Below are positions 51,043-60,661 of a stretch of 64,000 nt of DNA, one piece after another. How positions within the stretch are numbered: the stretch's first letter is position 1; every line of letters starts with the position of its first letter. This stretch comes from an uncultured Bacteroidales bacterium (lineage in GTDB: Bacteria > Bacteroidota > Bacteroidia > Bacteroidales > Bacteroidaceae). Below the pieces are notes generated by a model. It was given only the letters and a program-made list of their open reading frames with translations, was not told the DNA's origin and made no database searches. The position numbers were made by a program, and so were the translations under genes. Location of the stretch: assembly GCA_902763885.1 (NCBI GenBank), contig CACWTU010000001.1:186001-250000 (forward strand), in the 5' to 3' direction.

Positions 51043-51876
51043 ATGTACTTAAGAGCGGTGCAAAGGATTCTGATGTTTGCTGTGGCACTCCTTTCATGGG
51101 GGGCTGTCATGGCACAGGATGTCATGCCTGCACATGTAATGAATGTGCAGCCCATGGACCAGGTTCTGATACCTGCACATCTGAATCCCGGCCTTGCTAT
51201 TGACCTGGACAATCCGGCATCATATCTCTACCCTGAGTGGAGCAATGAGTACGTACACAAGTTTGAAAATGTGGTGCTGCCTGATACAGTAGTCATATCC
51301 ATGAAAGGATATTGCATGCCTACTGACAGCACACGTATTACGGATAAGTACGGATATCGTCCACGTCGCGGACGTGCACATCTGGGCTTAGACGTCAAGG
51401 TGAAGATTGGAGACACCATCCGTGCTGCGTTTGACGGCAAGGTGCGTATATCACGCTATGAGCGCCGTGGTTACGGACACTATCTTGTGATTCGTCACCC
51501 TAACGGACTGGAGACTGTATATGGACATCTGTCCAAGAAACTGGTGAATGAGAATGATATTGTCCATGCCGGTGATCCTATAGCACTGGGGGGTAACACA
51601 GGACGTTCCACAGGATCGCACCTGCATTTTGAGACCAGGATATTAGGCAATGCGATTAATCCCGCACTGATGTTTGATTTCCCCAATCAGAAGGCAGCTA
51701 CTGATTATTATGTGTATCAGAAGAATACCCGTGAGGTCTATTACAAGGTCAAGAGCGGGGATACTTTGAGCAAGATAGCAATTAAGAATGAGACCTCAGT
51801 GGCCAATTTATGCAAGCTCAACGGCATTTCAAAGAATACTGTATTAAGGATTGGACAGACGCTGAGAGTGAACTGA
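51043..51876 (+). CDS. Secreted M23 peptidase with LysM domain
   Basis: 277 residues. A signal peptide (MFAVALLSWGAVMAQ) is followed by an M23 (LytM-type) zinc peptidase domain. The ligands are His113 and Asp117 (HLGLDVKV) and the GSHLHFE motif (His193, His195). A single LysM module at about 232-277 (YYKVKSGDTLSKIAIKNETS) would bind peptidoglycan. The full set of metal ligands suggests an active endopeptidase that cuts peptide cross-links during growth or division. It lies 35 bases after recG. Confidence 0.92.
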   Translation: MYLRAVQRILMFAVALLSWGAVMAQDVMPAHVMNVQPMDQVLIPAHLNPGLAIDLDNPASYLYPEWSNEYVHKFENVVLPDTVVISMKGYCMPTDSTRITDKYGYRPRRGRAHLGLDVKVKIGDTIRAAFDGKVRISRYERRGYGHYLVIRHPNGLETVYGHLSKKLVNENDIVHAGDPIALGGNTGRSTGSHLHFETRILGNAINPALMFDFPNQKAATDYYVYQKNTREVYYKVKSGDTLSKIAIKNETSVANLCKLNGISKNTVLRIGQTLRVN

Positions 51877-51903
51877 TAAGACAAGGTTATGTGTGAAGGT
51901 AAT

Positions 51904-52461
51904 ATGAATAAGCCTGACACCAACAGGCAGTTTGAGGAGGTGATAAAGACGTGTCGTGCCCTGTATGTAAAGAAACTGCAGGACTACGGTGCCTCTTGGC
52001 GTATAATGCGTCCGGAGTCGCTGACTGACCAGATTTTCATCAAGGCCAAGCGTATCCGCAGCATAGAGACCAAGGGTGTATCACTTATTGATGAGGGCAT
52101 ACGCTCAGAGCTTATCGGCATTGTCAATTACGGAATAATTGCCTTGATTCAGCTTGAATACGGCTTCTCTGATACTGTTGACAAGGATGCAGATTGGGCA
52201 GTAAAAGAGTATGACAAGTATGCTAACGCCGCCTTGGAGCTGATGAAAAAGAAAAATCATGACTATGATGAGGCCTGGCGCGGGATGCGTACCACATCTT
52301 ACACAGACCTTATCCTGACCAAGATAAACCGCACCAAGGAGATTGAGAGTCATGAGGGCAAGACGGTAGTATCGGAAGGCATTGATGCCAACTATATGGA
52401 TATGATCAATTATGCCGTATTCGGCTTGATCAAGATAATGGAGCAATCAAAACAGGATTGA
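51904..52461 (+). CDS. Tandem DUF1599 protein
   Basis: 185 residues made of two related halves. The first reads KKLQDYGASWRIMRPESLTD, then FIKAKRIRSIE and IVNYGIIALIQLE. The second reads KKKNHDYDEAWRGMRTTSYT, then LTKINRTKEIE and MINYAVFGLIKI. This is the DUF1599 (nucleotide modification associated domain 1) fold, duplicated. The catalytic role is unknown; resemblance to all-alpha NTP pyrophosphatases is possible. It is in a compact operon with DoxX-like, tpiA, SPOR and folE genes. Confidence 0.85.
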   Translation: MNKPDTNRQFEEVIKTCRALYVKKLQDYGASWRIMRPESLTDQIFIKAKRIRSIETKGVSLIDEGIRSELIGIVNYGIIALIQLEYGFSDTVDKDADWAVKEYDKYANAALELMKKKNHDYDEAWRGMRTTSYTDLILTKINRTKEIESHEGKTVVSEGIDANYMDMINYAVFGLIKIMEQSKQD

Positions 52462-52466
52462 CAGGC

Positions 52467-53603
52467 ATGGGTAGTGAGGTCAAGAAAAAAGATTTGCCGG
52501 TAAAGGTTCTGGTAAACTTCTGCCGTGTGCTTCTGGGACTGACGTTTTTGTTCTCAGGGGTAGTTAAGGCTATTGACCCCGTGGGTACGCAGATAAAGCT
52601 TTCTGATTATCTGATGGCATTTGGTATGGGTGGCATGGTGCTTGAGTCCACTCTGCTTATTCTGGCCTGCCTGCTGGCGGGATTTGAGATCCTTATAGGT
52701 TCATATCTGGCTGTGGGTGCTTTCTATCGGGGCTCATCGCTTATAGCACTGATCATGATGGTAATCCTGACTCCGTTTACGCTGTATCTGGCAATGGAGA
52801 ATCCGGTTGAGGATTGCGGTTGCTTTGGTGATGCGCTGGTGCTTACCAATTGGCAGACATTCGGGAAAAACGTGTTCCTTCTGCTGCTGGCTCTGATTGT
52901 ATTCATCAAGAAGAAAAAGATTGTCCCGTTTGTGGATGAACGGAGGCATTGGGTTGTGACACTTGTGGTTACGCTGATTGCTGTAAGGTTCATGGTGGGT
53001 AACATCAAGGGGCTGCCGGTACTGGATTTCAGGCCTTACAAGGTAGGCGTTGATCTGCGTAGTGAGGTGCTGGGAAGCGCTAAGAACCCGGAGATGACGG
53101 ATTTCTCCCTGATGGATGACGATATGAATGATGTAACGGAGGAGGTCCTGATGGATCCCGGTTACACGTTCCTGCTCATATCACCGCATCTGGAAGATGC
53201 AAGTGACAGCGGCCTGGATCTTATAGATGATGTTTTTGACTATTGTGCCAATTGGGGATATAATATGATAGGAGTCACCTCATCCGGAACTGAAGCCATC
53301 AGGCAATGGACAGAGAATGCAGGTGCTGAGATTAAGTTCCTGTTCTGTGATGAGATTCCGCTGCAGACGATGGTACGTTCCAATCCGGGTCTGGTGCTGA
53401 TAAAGGATGGTGTGATAGTAAACAAATGGAGCTATTTCAACATACCTCCTGATGAGGAACTTTCAGCGCCGCTTGATGAGATCAGTGCAGGCCGGATTCC
53501 GGATCCTGATCCTATGCGGACTCCGTGGGCCGTGGCATTGCTGTTTGTGCTGCCTCTGCTCCTGATTGTGCTGATAGACAAGTTTAAAGGATTGATTCAA
53601 TAA
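52467..53603 (+). CDS. DoxX/MauE-like membrane protein with thioredoxin-like domain
   Basis: 378 residues. Four or five membrane helices (about 15-180) carry the DoxX/MauE pattern ([23 protein letters not shown], in part) and a Cys pair in [12 protein letters not shown] soluble region from about 200 looks like a degenerate thioredoxin fold ([27 protein letters not shown]) without a CxxC pair. A last helix lies near the C-terminus ([17 protein letters not shown]). Possibly involved in electron transfer or disulfide chemistry. Upstream of tpiA; the neighbourhood is common in Bacteroidales. Confidence 0.78.
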   Translation: MGSEVKKKDLPVKVLVNFCRVLLGLTFLFSGVVKAIDPVGTQIKLSDYLMAFGMGGMVLESTLLILACLLAGFEILIGSYLAVGAFYRGSSLIALIMMVILTPFTLYLAMENPVEDCGCFGDALVLTNWQTFGKNVFLLLLALIVFIKKKKIVPFVDERRHWVVTLVVTLIAVRFMVGNIKGLPVLDFRPYKVGVDLRSEVLGSAKNPEMTDFSLMDDDMNDVTEEVLMDPGYTFLLISPHLEDASDSGLDLIDDVFDYCANWGYNMIGVTSSGTEAIRQWTENAGAEIKFLFCDEIPLQTMVRSNPGLVLIKDGVIVNKWSYFNIPPDEELSAPLDEISAGRIPDPDPMRTPWAVALLFVLPLLLIVLIDKFKGLIQ

Positions 53604-53626
53604 CACTTTTAATAATACTATTTGAA

Positions 53627-54388
53627 ATGAGAAAGAAAATTGTTGCCGGAAACTGGAAGATGAACAAGACTCTCCAGGAAGGTATTGCTCTCGCTGAAGA
53701 GCTGAATCAGGTGTTGGCTGCTGACAAGCCAAATTGCGATGTAATAATCGGTACTCCGTTTATTCATCTTGCCAAGATTTCTGATATCATTGACCACAAG
53801 GTTATCGGCCTTTCAGCTGAGAACTGCGCTGACAAGGAATCAGGTGCTTATACCGGTGAGGTATCAGCTGCTATGGTTAAGTCAACAGGTGCCGAGTATG
53901 TAATCCTGGGTCACTCAGAGCGCAGGGAGTACTATCATGAGACCTATGAGATCCTTAAGGAGAAGGTTCTGCTGGCTCTTGCCAACGGTCTTAAGGTTAT
54001 CTTCTGCATCGGTGAGTCACTCGATGAGCGTGAGAAGGGTATTCAGAACCAGATTGTAAAGGCTGAGTTGGAGGGTTCAGTATTCAACCTCTCTGCCGAT
54101 GAGTTCAAGAACATCACTATCGCCTATGAGCCTATCTGGGCTATCGGTACCGGTAAGACCGCTACTGCTGATCAGGCTGAGGAGATTCACGCTTATATCC
54201 GTTCAGTGATTGCCGATAAGTATGGCAAGCAGGTTGCTGAGGATACTTCTATCCTTTACGGTGGCTCATGCAAGCCCTCAAATGCCGGTGAGCTTTTTGC
54301 TAAGGTTGATATCGACGGTGGTCTGATTGGCGGTGCTTCACTTAAGGTCGCAGACTTCAAAGGAATAATAGACGCTTGGAAGAAGTGA
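53627..54388 (+). CDS. tpiA: Triosephosphate isomerase
   Basis: 253 residues, normal length. Interconverts dihydroxyacetone phosphate and glyceraldehyde 3-phosphate. Substrate Lys in GNWKMNKT, catalytic His in [10 protein letters not shown], catalytic Glu in [15 protein letters not shown] (loop 6), and [11 protein letters not shown] near the end. Strongly codon-biased, as expected of a highly expressed gene. Its stop overlaps the SPOR gene start (GTGA). Confidence 0.98.
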   Translation: MRKKIVAGNWKMNKTLQEGIALAEELNQVLAADKPNCDVIIGTPFIHLAKISDIIDHKVIGLSAENCADKESGAYTGEVSAAMVKSTGAEYVILGHSERREYYHETYEILKEKVLLALANGLKVIFCIGESLDEREKGIQNQIVKAELEGSVFNLSADEFKNITIAYEPIWAIGTGKTATADQAEEIHAYIRSVIADKYGKQVAEDTSILYGGSCKPSNAGELFAKVDIDGGLIGGASLKVADFKGIIDAWKK

Positions 54389-54837
54389 AAAAATTTGGAA
54401 CAATAATAATTGTTTTTCTCTTTACGGCTCTGGCCAGCGCCCAGCAAAAGACGCTGGTCCAGGAGCTGGAGAGGAGAGTTCCGGGTAGGGGGCAGATTCA
54501 CGTTGAAAGAGATGTGCGTCTGGACAGCCTTATAGGAAAGGTATCTGAGGCTGAGTCTGGCACTAAGATTAAGGCCAAGGGATACCGTATCCAGGTCTAT
54601 GCCGGAAACAATACCCGTGCATCGAAAGAGAGGGCTAATGAGGTGGATCGCTATATCCGCGCTCTCTATCCTGACCTGCCGGTACACACAGAATTCAAAA
54701 ACCCGCGCTGGCTCTGCACCGTAGGTGATTTTCTCTATTATGAGGAGGCATATGAGACATTGCGCAAACTGAAGAAAGAGACCCCATACAAGGGTATAAT
54801 AATTTTACGTAATCAGGATATTACAATCCCGCTATGA
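54385..54837 (+). CDS. SPOR-domain protein
   Basis: 150 residues when started at the GTG that overlaps the tpiA stop (GTGA); this gives a signal sequence [19 protein letters not shown]. An upstream TTG would add three residues only. The SPOR domain covers about residues 65-145 ([42 protein letters not shown]). SPOR domains bind denuded glycan strands of peptidoglycan, so a periplasmic cell-wall role is likely. It overlaps folE by four bases (ATGA). Confidence 0.88.
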   Translation: MKKFGTIIIVFLFTALASAQQKTLVQELERRVPGRGQIHVERDVRLDSLIGKVSEAESGTKIKAKGYRIQVYAGNNTRASKERANEVDRYIRALYPDLPVHTEFKNPRWLCTVGDFLYYEEAYETLRKLKKETPYKGIIILRNQDITIPL

Positions 54838-55430
54838 GTTCACTGATACCATATTCCGATGAAGAGTCAGAGAAGTTTCTGGCATTGAAGCATCACTATG
54901 AGGAGATTCTTAAACTTATTGAGCCCGATGCAGGCCGTGAAGGTCTGGTGCGTACTCCTCTGCGTGTAGCCAAGACGCTTCTGGACTTTACCAGCGGATA
55001 TGAGATTGATCCTGCCGCCATCCTTAAATCCGCCATGTTCAAGGAGGATTACAGCCAGATGGTGATAGTAAAGGATATTGACTTTTATTCATTGTGTGAG
55101 CATCACATGCTGCCGTTCTACGGCAAGGCTCACGTGGCATACATTCCCAACGGTTATATTACCGGACTGAGCAAGATTGCCCGCGTGGTCGATGCCTTTG
55201 CACGTCGCCTTCAGGTTCAGGAACGCATGACGTCACAGATCAAGGACTGTATCCAGGAAACCCTTCAGCCCCTTGGCGTGATGGTGGTTATCGAGGCCAG
55301 TCATATGTGCATGCAGATGCGCGGCGTAGAGAAACAGAACTCAGTTACCACTACATCCGATTTTACCGGCGCTTTCAACCGCGCTAAGACTCGCGAGGAG
55401 TTTATGAACCTCATTGCACCCCGTAAGTGA
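54834..55430 (+). CDS. folE: GTP cyclohydrolase I
   Basis: 198 residues. Opens GTP to dihydroneopterin triphosphate, the first step of folate synthesis. Zinc and catalytic residues are seen in [20 protein letters not shown] (Cys and His at about 88-91) and the later [10 protein letters not shown] (second Cys ligand). The conserved [18 protein letters not shown]-like segment is present. It closes the operon and is followed by the second copy of the structured repeat. Confidence 0.97.
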   Translation: MSSLIPYSDEESEKFLALKHHYEEILKLIEPDAGREGLVRTPLRVAKTLLDFTSGYEIDPAAILKSAMFKEDYSQMVIVKDIDFYSLCEHHMLPFYGKAHVAYIPNGYITGLSKIARVVDAFARRLQVQERMTSQIKDCIQETLQPLGVMVVIEASHMCMQMRGVEKQNSVTTTSDFTGAFNRAKTREEFMNLIAPRK

Positions 55431-55437
55431 GTAAATG

Positions 55438-55660
55438 CACAAGGTTTCCAGCTAAGAGTAAAAATTTAGGCGCCTTTTGGGGCGCCATAATTTTTACCCG
55501 GCCTGAAAGGCCGGCAAGCGACCGTAGGGAGCGCGTTTCCAGAAGGAAACTAAAAAAAGGTTGTTTCTGATACGCAGATATGTTTCCATCCTGACGCTTT
55601 AGGCCTTTAGGCCGTAAAGCGCAAAAACCGAGCGTAGCGAAGCAGCGAGAAATCCGCCGC
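55438..55660 (+). repeat. Multi-hairpin structured element, copy 2
   Basis: Begins CACAAGGTTTCCAGCT, then a hairpin with ends GTAAAAATT and AATTTTTAC and inner arms GGCGCC/GGCGCC. The same series as copy 1 follows: CGGCC/GGCCG, GTTTCC/GGAAAC, AAAAAAAGGTTG, ACGCAGATA, AGGCCTTTAGGCC and GCGTAGCGAAGCAGCGAGA. The ~80-base block present in copy 1 is absent. It fills the gap between the convergent folE and dnaG genes. Confidence 0.85.
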
Positions 55661-55671
55661 ATGGAATAATC

Positions 55672-57726
55672 TTAAAGATTGACAACCCTCTCTCCCAATA
55701 CCTTAGAGAGTTCAGCCCGGGCGGACAGGAGCTGCTTGTAGCGGCGCTGGAGTTCCATAAGCTTATCAGTTGACTCCAGGGCTGAGGGATCCTGCATCTG
55801 CTTTTCTATCTCTTTGATCTCAAGGCGGAGCACCTCCATCTGGTAGTCGGCCATGATGTGACGGGTGAGTTGTAGCAGACGTTGCCCGTCCTCAACGGGT
55901 TTGTTGTCCTTGAAGATGGTACTCAGCTGGTAACGCTCCTCCATGAGGCTGGCGGCTGTGAGGCTAACGAATGTCTCGGGGTGGGACATGAAGAACTTTT
56001 CGCTGTTGAAATCCTTCTCTTCAAGATGCTCGGCCATGAGCTCCACAAAACGCTTATAGACAGGATGGCGGAACTCGAGCCCATCATTCTGTAGTGAGCC
56101 TACTATGAATTGTCCTACAGTCATATCTTGCTCCTGATCCTCTTCATTACGGAAGGTACACATCACTTTGCCACCATATCTTACTATGAGTTGGGACAGG
56201 AGGCGTTCTTTATCCATCATGGGGCCCAGGCCTTCACGTTTCAGTGCGCGGACTTGTTGACGTAGTTTATCTTCTGCTGAAATCTCAGGTTGCGGGGCGG
56301 GTTCGGAAGGTGTATCGGGCGTGTCAGGATTATCTGATTCAGTGGTGGCTGGTTCTGGATTTTGCCCGTTTTCATCGGCTGATTGGGCTGGACGAGGGGC
56401 TTGCGCAGCCGCTTGAGCCTGCTCGCGTTGGCGGCGGTTCACGTCATTAATGAGCAGACGCTCATCAATCTTCATTATCTGGCTGCACTCGGTGATATAG
56501 ACTGACCGTACAATGGGATCCTGTATTACCGATATGCTCTGCGTGATACTCTTGATAAGCTCGCTGCGGCTGTAGGGATCATCGGCCGCATCCTCCATAA
56601 GGAGGTTCACCTTGAAGCGGATGAAATCCACCTGGTGAGTGTCAATGTATTTCTGGAACTCGGTGGCTCCGCGGCCCTGGGCAAAGCTGTCGGGGTCCTC
56701 ACCGTCGGGCAGCAGCAGGACCTTTACGTTCATGCCCTCTGCCAATAGCATGTCTATACCGCGCAGGGAGGCTTTTATGCCGGCCTTATCGCCGTCATAG
56801 AGTACGGTGATGTTGTTGGTAAAACGGTGTATCAAGCGTATCTGACCGGGGGTAAGAGATGTGCCGCTTGATGCAACTACATTCTCCACGCCACTCTGGA
56901 ACATAGATATGACATCGGCATAACCCTCTACCAGGAAGCAGCGGTCCCTGCGTACTATGGCCTGCTTGGCCTGCCAAAGTCCATAGAGTTCACGGCTCTT
57001 GGAGTATATTATGGATTCCGGAGAGTTTACGTACTTGGCTACCTTGGCATCGGCATTCATTATGCGGCCGCCGAATGCCACCACCTTGCCTGCTATGGAG
57101 TGCACGGGGAATATAACGCGGCCGTGGAAACGGTCACGCAGCTGGCCGTCATTCTCACGCTCGTAACAGAGTCCGGTCTTGATGAGGTTCTCCTTTGTGT
57201 AACCTTTGGCCAATGCGGCACGGGCCAGAGCATCGGGCTCATCGGGACAGTAACCCAGGTGGAACTTTTCCAGTATGTCATCGCGGAATCCGCGCTTGCG
57301 GAAATAGGCCAGACCTATGGCGCGTCCCTTATCGGTGTTGAGCAAAGTGTCCTTGAAGAAATCCAGTGCAAACTGGTTGGTGATGAACATGGATTCACGT
57401 TCGTTCTGCAGGGCTTTCTCTGAGTCCGTGAGTTCACGCTCGTTGTATGGTATCCCGTATTTGCGGGCCAGCCATTTGGCGGCATCCCAGTATGACATCT
57501 GCTCATGCTCCATGAGAAAGTGTATCACGTTGCCGCCCTTGCCGCAGCTGAAGCACTTGCAGATTCCCTTGGAGGGGGAGACGTAGAATGACGGGGTCTT
57601 CTCGTTATGGAACGGACACAGCCCCACATAGTTCACACCGCGTTTGCGTAGGGTGACAAATTCCGATACCACATCAACAATGTTGGCGGCATCGAGTATC
57701 TTCTCTATGGTAAGCTGGTCTATCAT
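55672..57726 (-). CDS. dnaG: DNA primase
   Basis: 684 residues. The N-terminal zinc-binding CHC2 domain has Cys37, His40, Cys58 and Cys61 (CPFHNEKTPSF, CFSCGKGGN). The polymerase core with TOPRIM follows (CFLVEGYADVISM, about 262-275; TVLYDGDKAGIKAS). A linker at about 425-490 is low-complexity (Ala/Gln, then Pro/Glu/Asp), leading to the C-terminal helicase-binding helices. It synthesises RNA primers at the replication fork. No rpoD or rpsU is attached as in some bacteria. Confidence 0.97.
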   Translation of the reverse strand: MIDQLTIEKILDAANIVDVVSEFVTLRKRGVNYVGLCPFHNEKTPSFYVSPSKGICKCFSCGKGGNVIHFLMEHEQMSYWDAAKWLARKYGIPYNERELTDSEKALQNERESMFITNQFALDFFKDTLLNTDKGRAIGLAYFRKRGFRDDILEKFHLGYCPDEPDALARAALAKGYTKENLIKTGLCYERENDGQLRDRFHGRVIFPVHSIAGKVVAFGGRIMNADAKVAKYVNSPESIIYSKSRELYGLWQAKQAIVRRDRCFLVEGYADVISMFQSGVENVVASSGTSLTPGQIRLIHRFTNNITVLYDGDKAGIKASLRGIDMLLAEGMNVKVLLLPDGEDPDSFAQGRGATEFQKYIDTHQVDFIRFKVNLLMEDAADDPYSRSELIKSITQSISVIQDPIVRSVYITECSQIMKIDERLLINDVNRRQREQAQAAAQAPRPAQSADENGQNPEPATTESDNPDTPDTPSEPAPQPEISAEDKLRQQVRALKREGLGPMMDKERLLSQLIVRYGGKVMCTFRNEEDQEQDMTVGQFIVGSLQNDGLEFRHPVYKRFVELMAEHLEEKDFNSEKFFMSHPETFVSLTAASLMEERYQLSTIFKDNKPVEDGQRLLQLTRHIMADYQMEVLRLEIKEIEKQMQDPSALESTDKLMELQRRYKQLLSARAELSKVLGERVVNL

Positions 57727-57919
57727 GAAAACCTCATATCGGGATGGGACTTCAAAAATACAAAAAAGAGCTCAATTCAAGGTCAATGCTGACGTTCAAC
57801 TGCTTTTATTTTCGTAAAAATTCCGAAAAATAAAAATCTTAATTTTTATTGGCTATTTTGATTCTTGTTTTTGACCGAAAAACACTTATTTTGTAACGAA
57901 AATTTTATTGTGACGTAAA

Positions 57920-58342
57920 ATGGACACCAAACCTTACAAAATCAGAGAAAGGATTGAAAAGGAAGCCGGTTACAGAGGCCTTATTCGTGCAGAACTTGCA
58001 GATGAACTTTATGACGGTGTTCTTACAATCATTGTGGCGCAGAAAAAATACCGTGACAAGGATTATTCTGCCCGTCAGCTTGCGAATGACCTGAATACTA
58101 ACCCCAGGTATCTTTCGGCAGTTATCAATTCAAGATTCGGAATGAACTATTCCAGTCTGGTGAATGAATTCAGGGTACGTGACGCAGCGCACATGCTGAC
58201 TGATAAACGTTATGCGGACATGACTATGGAGGAGATAGGCGCTAAGGCAGGTTTTGCCAACAGGCAGTCTTTCTATGCAGCCTTCTTCAAGGAGAAGGGT
58301 GAAGCTCCCCATCAGTATAAGAAACGCCATCTTGCCAAGTGA
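57920..58342 (+). CDS. AraC-family HTH transcription factor
   Basis: 140 residues. The C-terminal hundred residues form an AraC-type double helix-turn-helix (YSARQLANDLNTNPRYLSAVI, then MEEIGAKAGFANRQSFYAAF, ending KEKGEAPHQYKKR). There is no sugar-binding or periplasmic sensor domain, so it is a short stand-alone regulator. The 193-base upstream gap is very A/T-rich with no clear promoter. Downstream genes start two bases later, suggesting an operon with an AlkD-like and a Fur-family gene. Target genes unknown. Confidence 0.88.
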   Translation: MDTKPYKIRERIEKEAGYRGLIRAELADELYDGVLTIIVAQKKYRDKDYSARQLANDLNTNPRYLSAVINSRFGMNYSSLVNEFRVRDAAHMLTDKRYADMTMEEIGAKAGFANRQSFYAAFFKEKGEAPHQYKKRHLAK

Positions 58343-58343
58343 A

Positions 58344-58904
58344 ATGACAGTTCAGGAGAGTATCCTTGACATAAAGCAGAAGTTGCGGCTCAGTATGAAC
58401 GGCGTTGCCTCCGGAAGCATGAGGCAGGCCGGCATAGAATACAAGCTCAATTTTGGCGTAGGGATTCCTGAACTCAAAAGGATAGCTTCAGAGATAGAAA
58501 AGGATGCAGAGCTTGCGGGTGCCCTCTGGAAGGAGGATATCCGTGAATGCAGGATGATAGCAGCTATGATATATCCGGAGGACCGGTTTCTGCCGGACCT
58601 GGCGGATGTATGGATTGAACAGATAGAATATCCTGATCTTGCAGAGGTATGCTGCATGTACCTTTTCTGCAGGATGCAGGGTGCATCAGAGGCCGCTTTC
58701 CGATGGATTGCTTCCGATAACGGAATGGCCCGATATTGCGGATTCCTTACGTTGGCTCATCTTTTGCGTCAAGGGCGCGAGATGAGTGAACGTTATGTGC
58801 TGGAACTGAAAGACCAGGCTACGGCAGCCATAAACGGTGCGGACCTTATGTGTGCGCAGGCAGCCAGGACTGCTTTGGATTGTCTGGAGAGAGACAATGG
58901 ATAA
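58344..58904 (+). CDS. AlkD-like HEAT-repeat DNA alkylation repair protein
   Basis: 186 residues from the ATG one base after the AraC-family stop. All-helical HEAT-type repeats (YKLNFGVGIPELKRIASEIEK, in part; then ECRMIAAMIYPED and MARYCGFLTLAHLL) resemble the AlkC/AlkD DNA glycosylase family and its shorter Bacteroidetes relatives. The AlkD catalytic Asp cannot be placed with certainty, so activity is uncertain. It overlaps the Fur-family start by eight bases. Confidence 0.7.
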   Translation: MTVQESILDIKQKLRLSMNGVASGSMRQAGIEYKLNFGVGIPELKRIASEIEKDAELAGALWKEDIRECRMIAAMIYPEDRFLPDLADVWIEQIEYPDLAEVCCMYLFCRMQGASEAAFRWIASDNGMARYCGFLTLAHLLRQGREMSERYVLELKDQATAAINGADLMCAQAARTALDCLERDNG

Positions 58905-59406
58905 GACGGAGAGTATACGTCAGGCCCGGCAGAAACTGTCGGATTACGTGCATATCAACTCCTTGAGATATACGCAGGAGAGAGAGACGTTACTTGATGC
59001 CATATATCTGACAGAGGCTCCGTTCTCGGCCGAAGCCATGTCAAAACAGATGTCCGAGAAGAGGCGCATGAGAGTAAGCCGTGCCACCGTATATAACAAC
59101 CTGGGGCTGTTTGAGCGTGCGGGTCTGGTGAGGAAGGTTTACATAAATGAGCAGGTGCTGTTTGAGAGGACAGACAGGAATCTTGGCGTGATACGTCTGC
59201 AGTGCAGCAATTGCGGCAAGGTGACTGAGATGAATGATGACAGGGTGCGTCATCAGATAAGTGAGATGAGAACCCGTCGTTTTACCATGACCGGATGGTC
59301 ATTGAGCGTTTATGGCCTGTGCAGCTCATGCATGGCTACGCTCAAGCGTAAACAGAAAAAGTTAATGAATAAAGATAAAGAGAAAAATGAAAACAGAAAA
59401 GATTGA
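58897..59406 (+). CDS. Fur-family transcriptional regulator
   Basis: 169 residues from the ATG overlapping the end of the AlkD-like gene. The winged helix shows YTQERETLLDAIYLTEAPFS and RVSRATVYNNLGLFERAGLV. The metal-binding C-terminal domain has two Cys pairs that hold structural zinc, CSNCGK and CSSC. It senses metal or peroxide; the subtype (Fur, Zur or PerR) is not clear by eye. The extended Lys-rich tail overlaps the purA start by 20 bases. Confidence 0.92.
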   Translation: MDKTESIRQARQKLSDYVHINSLRYTQERETLLDAIYLTEAPFSAEAMSKQMSEKRRMRVSRATVYNNLGLFERAGLVRKVYINEQVLFERTDRNLGVIRLQCSNCGKVTEMNDDRVRHQISEMRTRRFTMTGWSLSVYGLCSSCMATLKRKQKKLMNKDKEKNENRKD

Positions 59407-60661
59407 CGTACTGCTGGGATTGCAGTGGGGTGATGAAGGCAAGGGTAAGGTAGTGGATGTGCTGACTCCGCGTTATGATGTGGTAGCCCGTTTCCAGGGT
59501 GGTCCCAACGCCGGCCATACACTTATCTTTGATAACAAGAAGTTCGTGCTCAAGTCCATCCCTTCAGGTGTATTCCAGGGTAACAAACAGAATATCATAG
59601 GTAACGGAATGGTGCTTGACGCCGCCCTGTTCAAGGCAGAGGCTGAGGCACTTGAAGCTGCCGGCATAGATCTTAAGAGCCGTCTGCTCATCTCCAAGAA
59701 GGCACATCTTATCCTGCCTACACACCGTCTTATGGACAGTGCGTTGGAGGCATCAAAGGGTTCAAACAAGGTTGGTACCACAGGTCGTGGCATCGGTCCC
59801 ACATATACTGACAAGGTAGCCCGTACCGGTGTCCGCGTAGGTGACCTGCTGCGTCCTGATTTTGAGGAGCGTTATGCTGCCGCACGTGCCGCTCATGAGC
59901 GTACCCTTAAGAGCCTCAACTTTGAGTATGACCTGGCTCCGCTGGAGAAGGCATGGCGTGAGGGCATTGAGTATATGAAACAGTTCAAGTTCGTGGACAG
60001 CGAGCACTTTGTGGCCAACCTTCTGCGTGAGGGCAAGACCATACTTTGCGAGGGCGCTCAGGGCACAATGCTTGACATAGACTTTGGTTCATATCCTTTT
60101 GTAACCTCATCAAACACCATCTGCGCAGGTGCCTGCACCGGTCTGGGTGTAGCTCCGCGCAATATCGGTAAGGTTTACGGAATCATGAAAGCCTACTGCA
60201 CACGTGTAGGTAGCGGTCCGTTCCCCACAGAGTTGTTTGATGCCGATGGCGAGAAGCTCTCTGACCGCGGTCAGGAGTTCGGCGCCGTAACAGGCCGTCG
60301 CCGCCGTTGCGGTTGGGTTGACCTGGTGGCTCTGCGTTATGCCGTGCGCCTGAATGGTGTGACAGACCTGATCCTGATGAAGAGTGATGTGCTTGATGTG
60401 TTCAAGACCATCAAGGCATGCGTGGCTTACAAACTGCCAGATGGCACCCAGACTGATGAGTTCCCGTTTGACTGCGAGGGTGTAGAGCCTATCTATGAGG
60501 AGCTTCCCGGTTGGCTGACTGACCTTACCGCTCTCCATGATGAGAATGAGTTCCCAGAGGAGTTCAACAATTACATATCATTCCTGGAGGAGTATCTTGA
60601 GACCCCTGTTTCAATAGTTTCAGTAGGTCCGGACCGTAACCAGACAATCGTTCGCGAGTAA
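59387..60661 (+). CDS. purA: Adenylosuccinate synthetase
   Basis: 424 residues, standard length. Joins IMP and aspartate with GTP in AMP synthesis. Nucleotide loop GLQWGDEGKGKVVD near the N-terminus, the catalytic GGPNAGHTLIF, VGTTGRGIGPTYTDK, EGAQGTMLDIDFGSYPFVTSS (in part) and the GTP-binding end region. The start ATG lies within the 3' end of the Fur-family gene. Its stop overlaps the next ATG (TAATG). Confidence 0.98.
   Translation: MKTEKIDVLLGLQWGDEGKGKVVDVLTPRYDVVARFQGGPNAGHTLIFDNKKFVLKSIPSGVFQGNKQNIIGNGMVLDAALFKAEAEALEAAGIDLKSRLLISKKAHLILPTHRLMDSALEASKGSNKVGTTGRGIGPTYTDKVARTGVRVGDLLRPDFEERYAAARAAHERTLKSLNFEYDLAPLEKAWREGIEYMKQFKFVDSEHFVANLLREGKTILCEGAQGTMLDIDFGSYPFVTSSNTICAGACTGLGVAPRNIGKVYGIMKAYCTRVGSGPFPTELFDADGEKLSDRGQEFGAVTGRRRRCGWVDLVALRYAVRLNGVTDLILMKSDVLDVFKTIKACVAYKLPDGTQTDEFPFDCEGVEPIYEELPGWLTDLTALHDENEFPEEFNNYISFLEEYLETPVSIVSVGPDRNQTIVRE

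Noticed and set aside
57727-57919. Origin of replication or riboswitch upstream of the AraC-family gene
   Set aside because: The stretch is A/T-rich but shows no DnaA-box cluster or recognisable aptamer; simple promoter DNA is a sufficient explanation.
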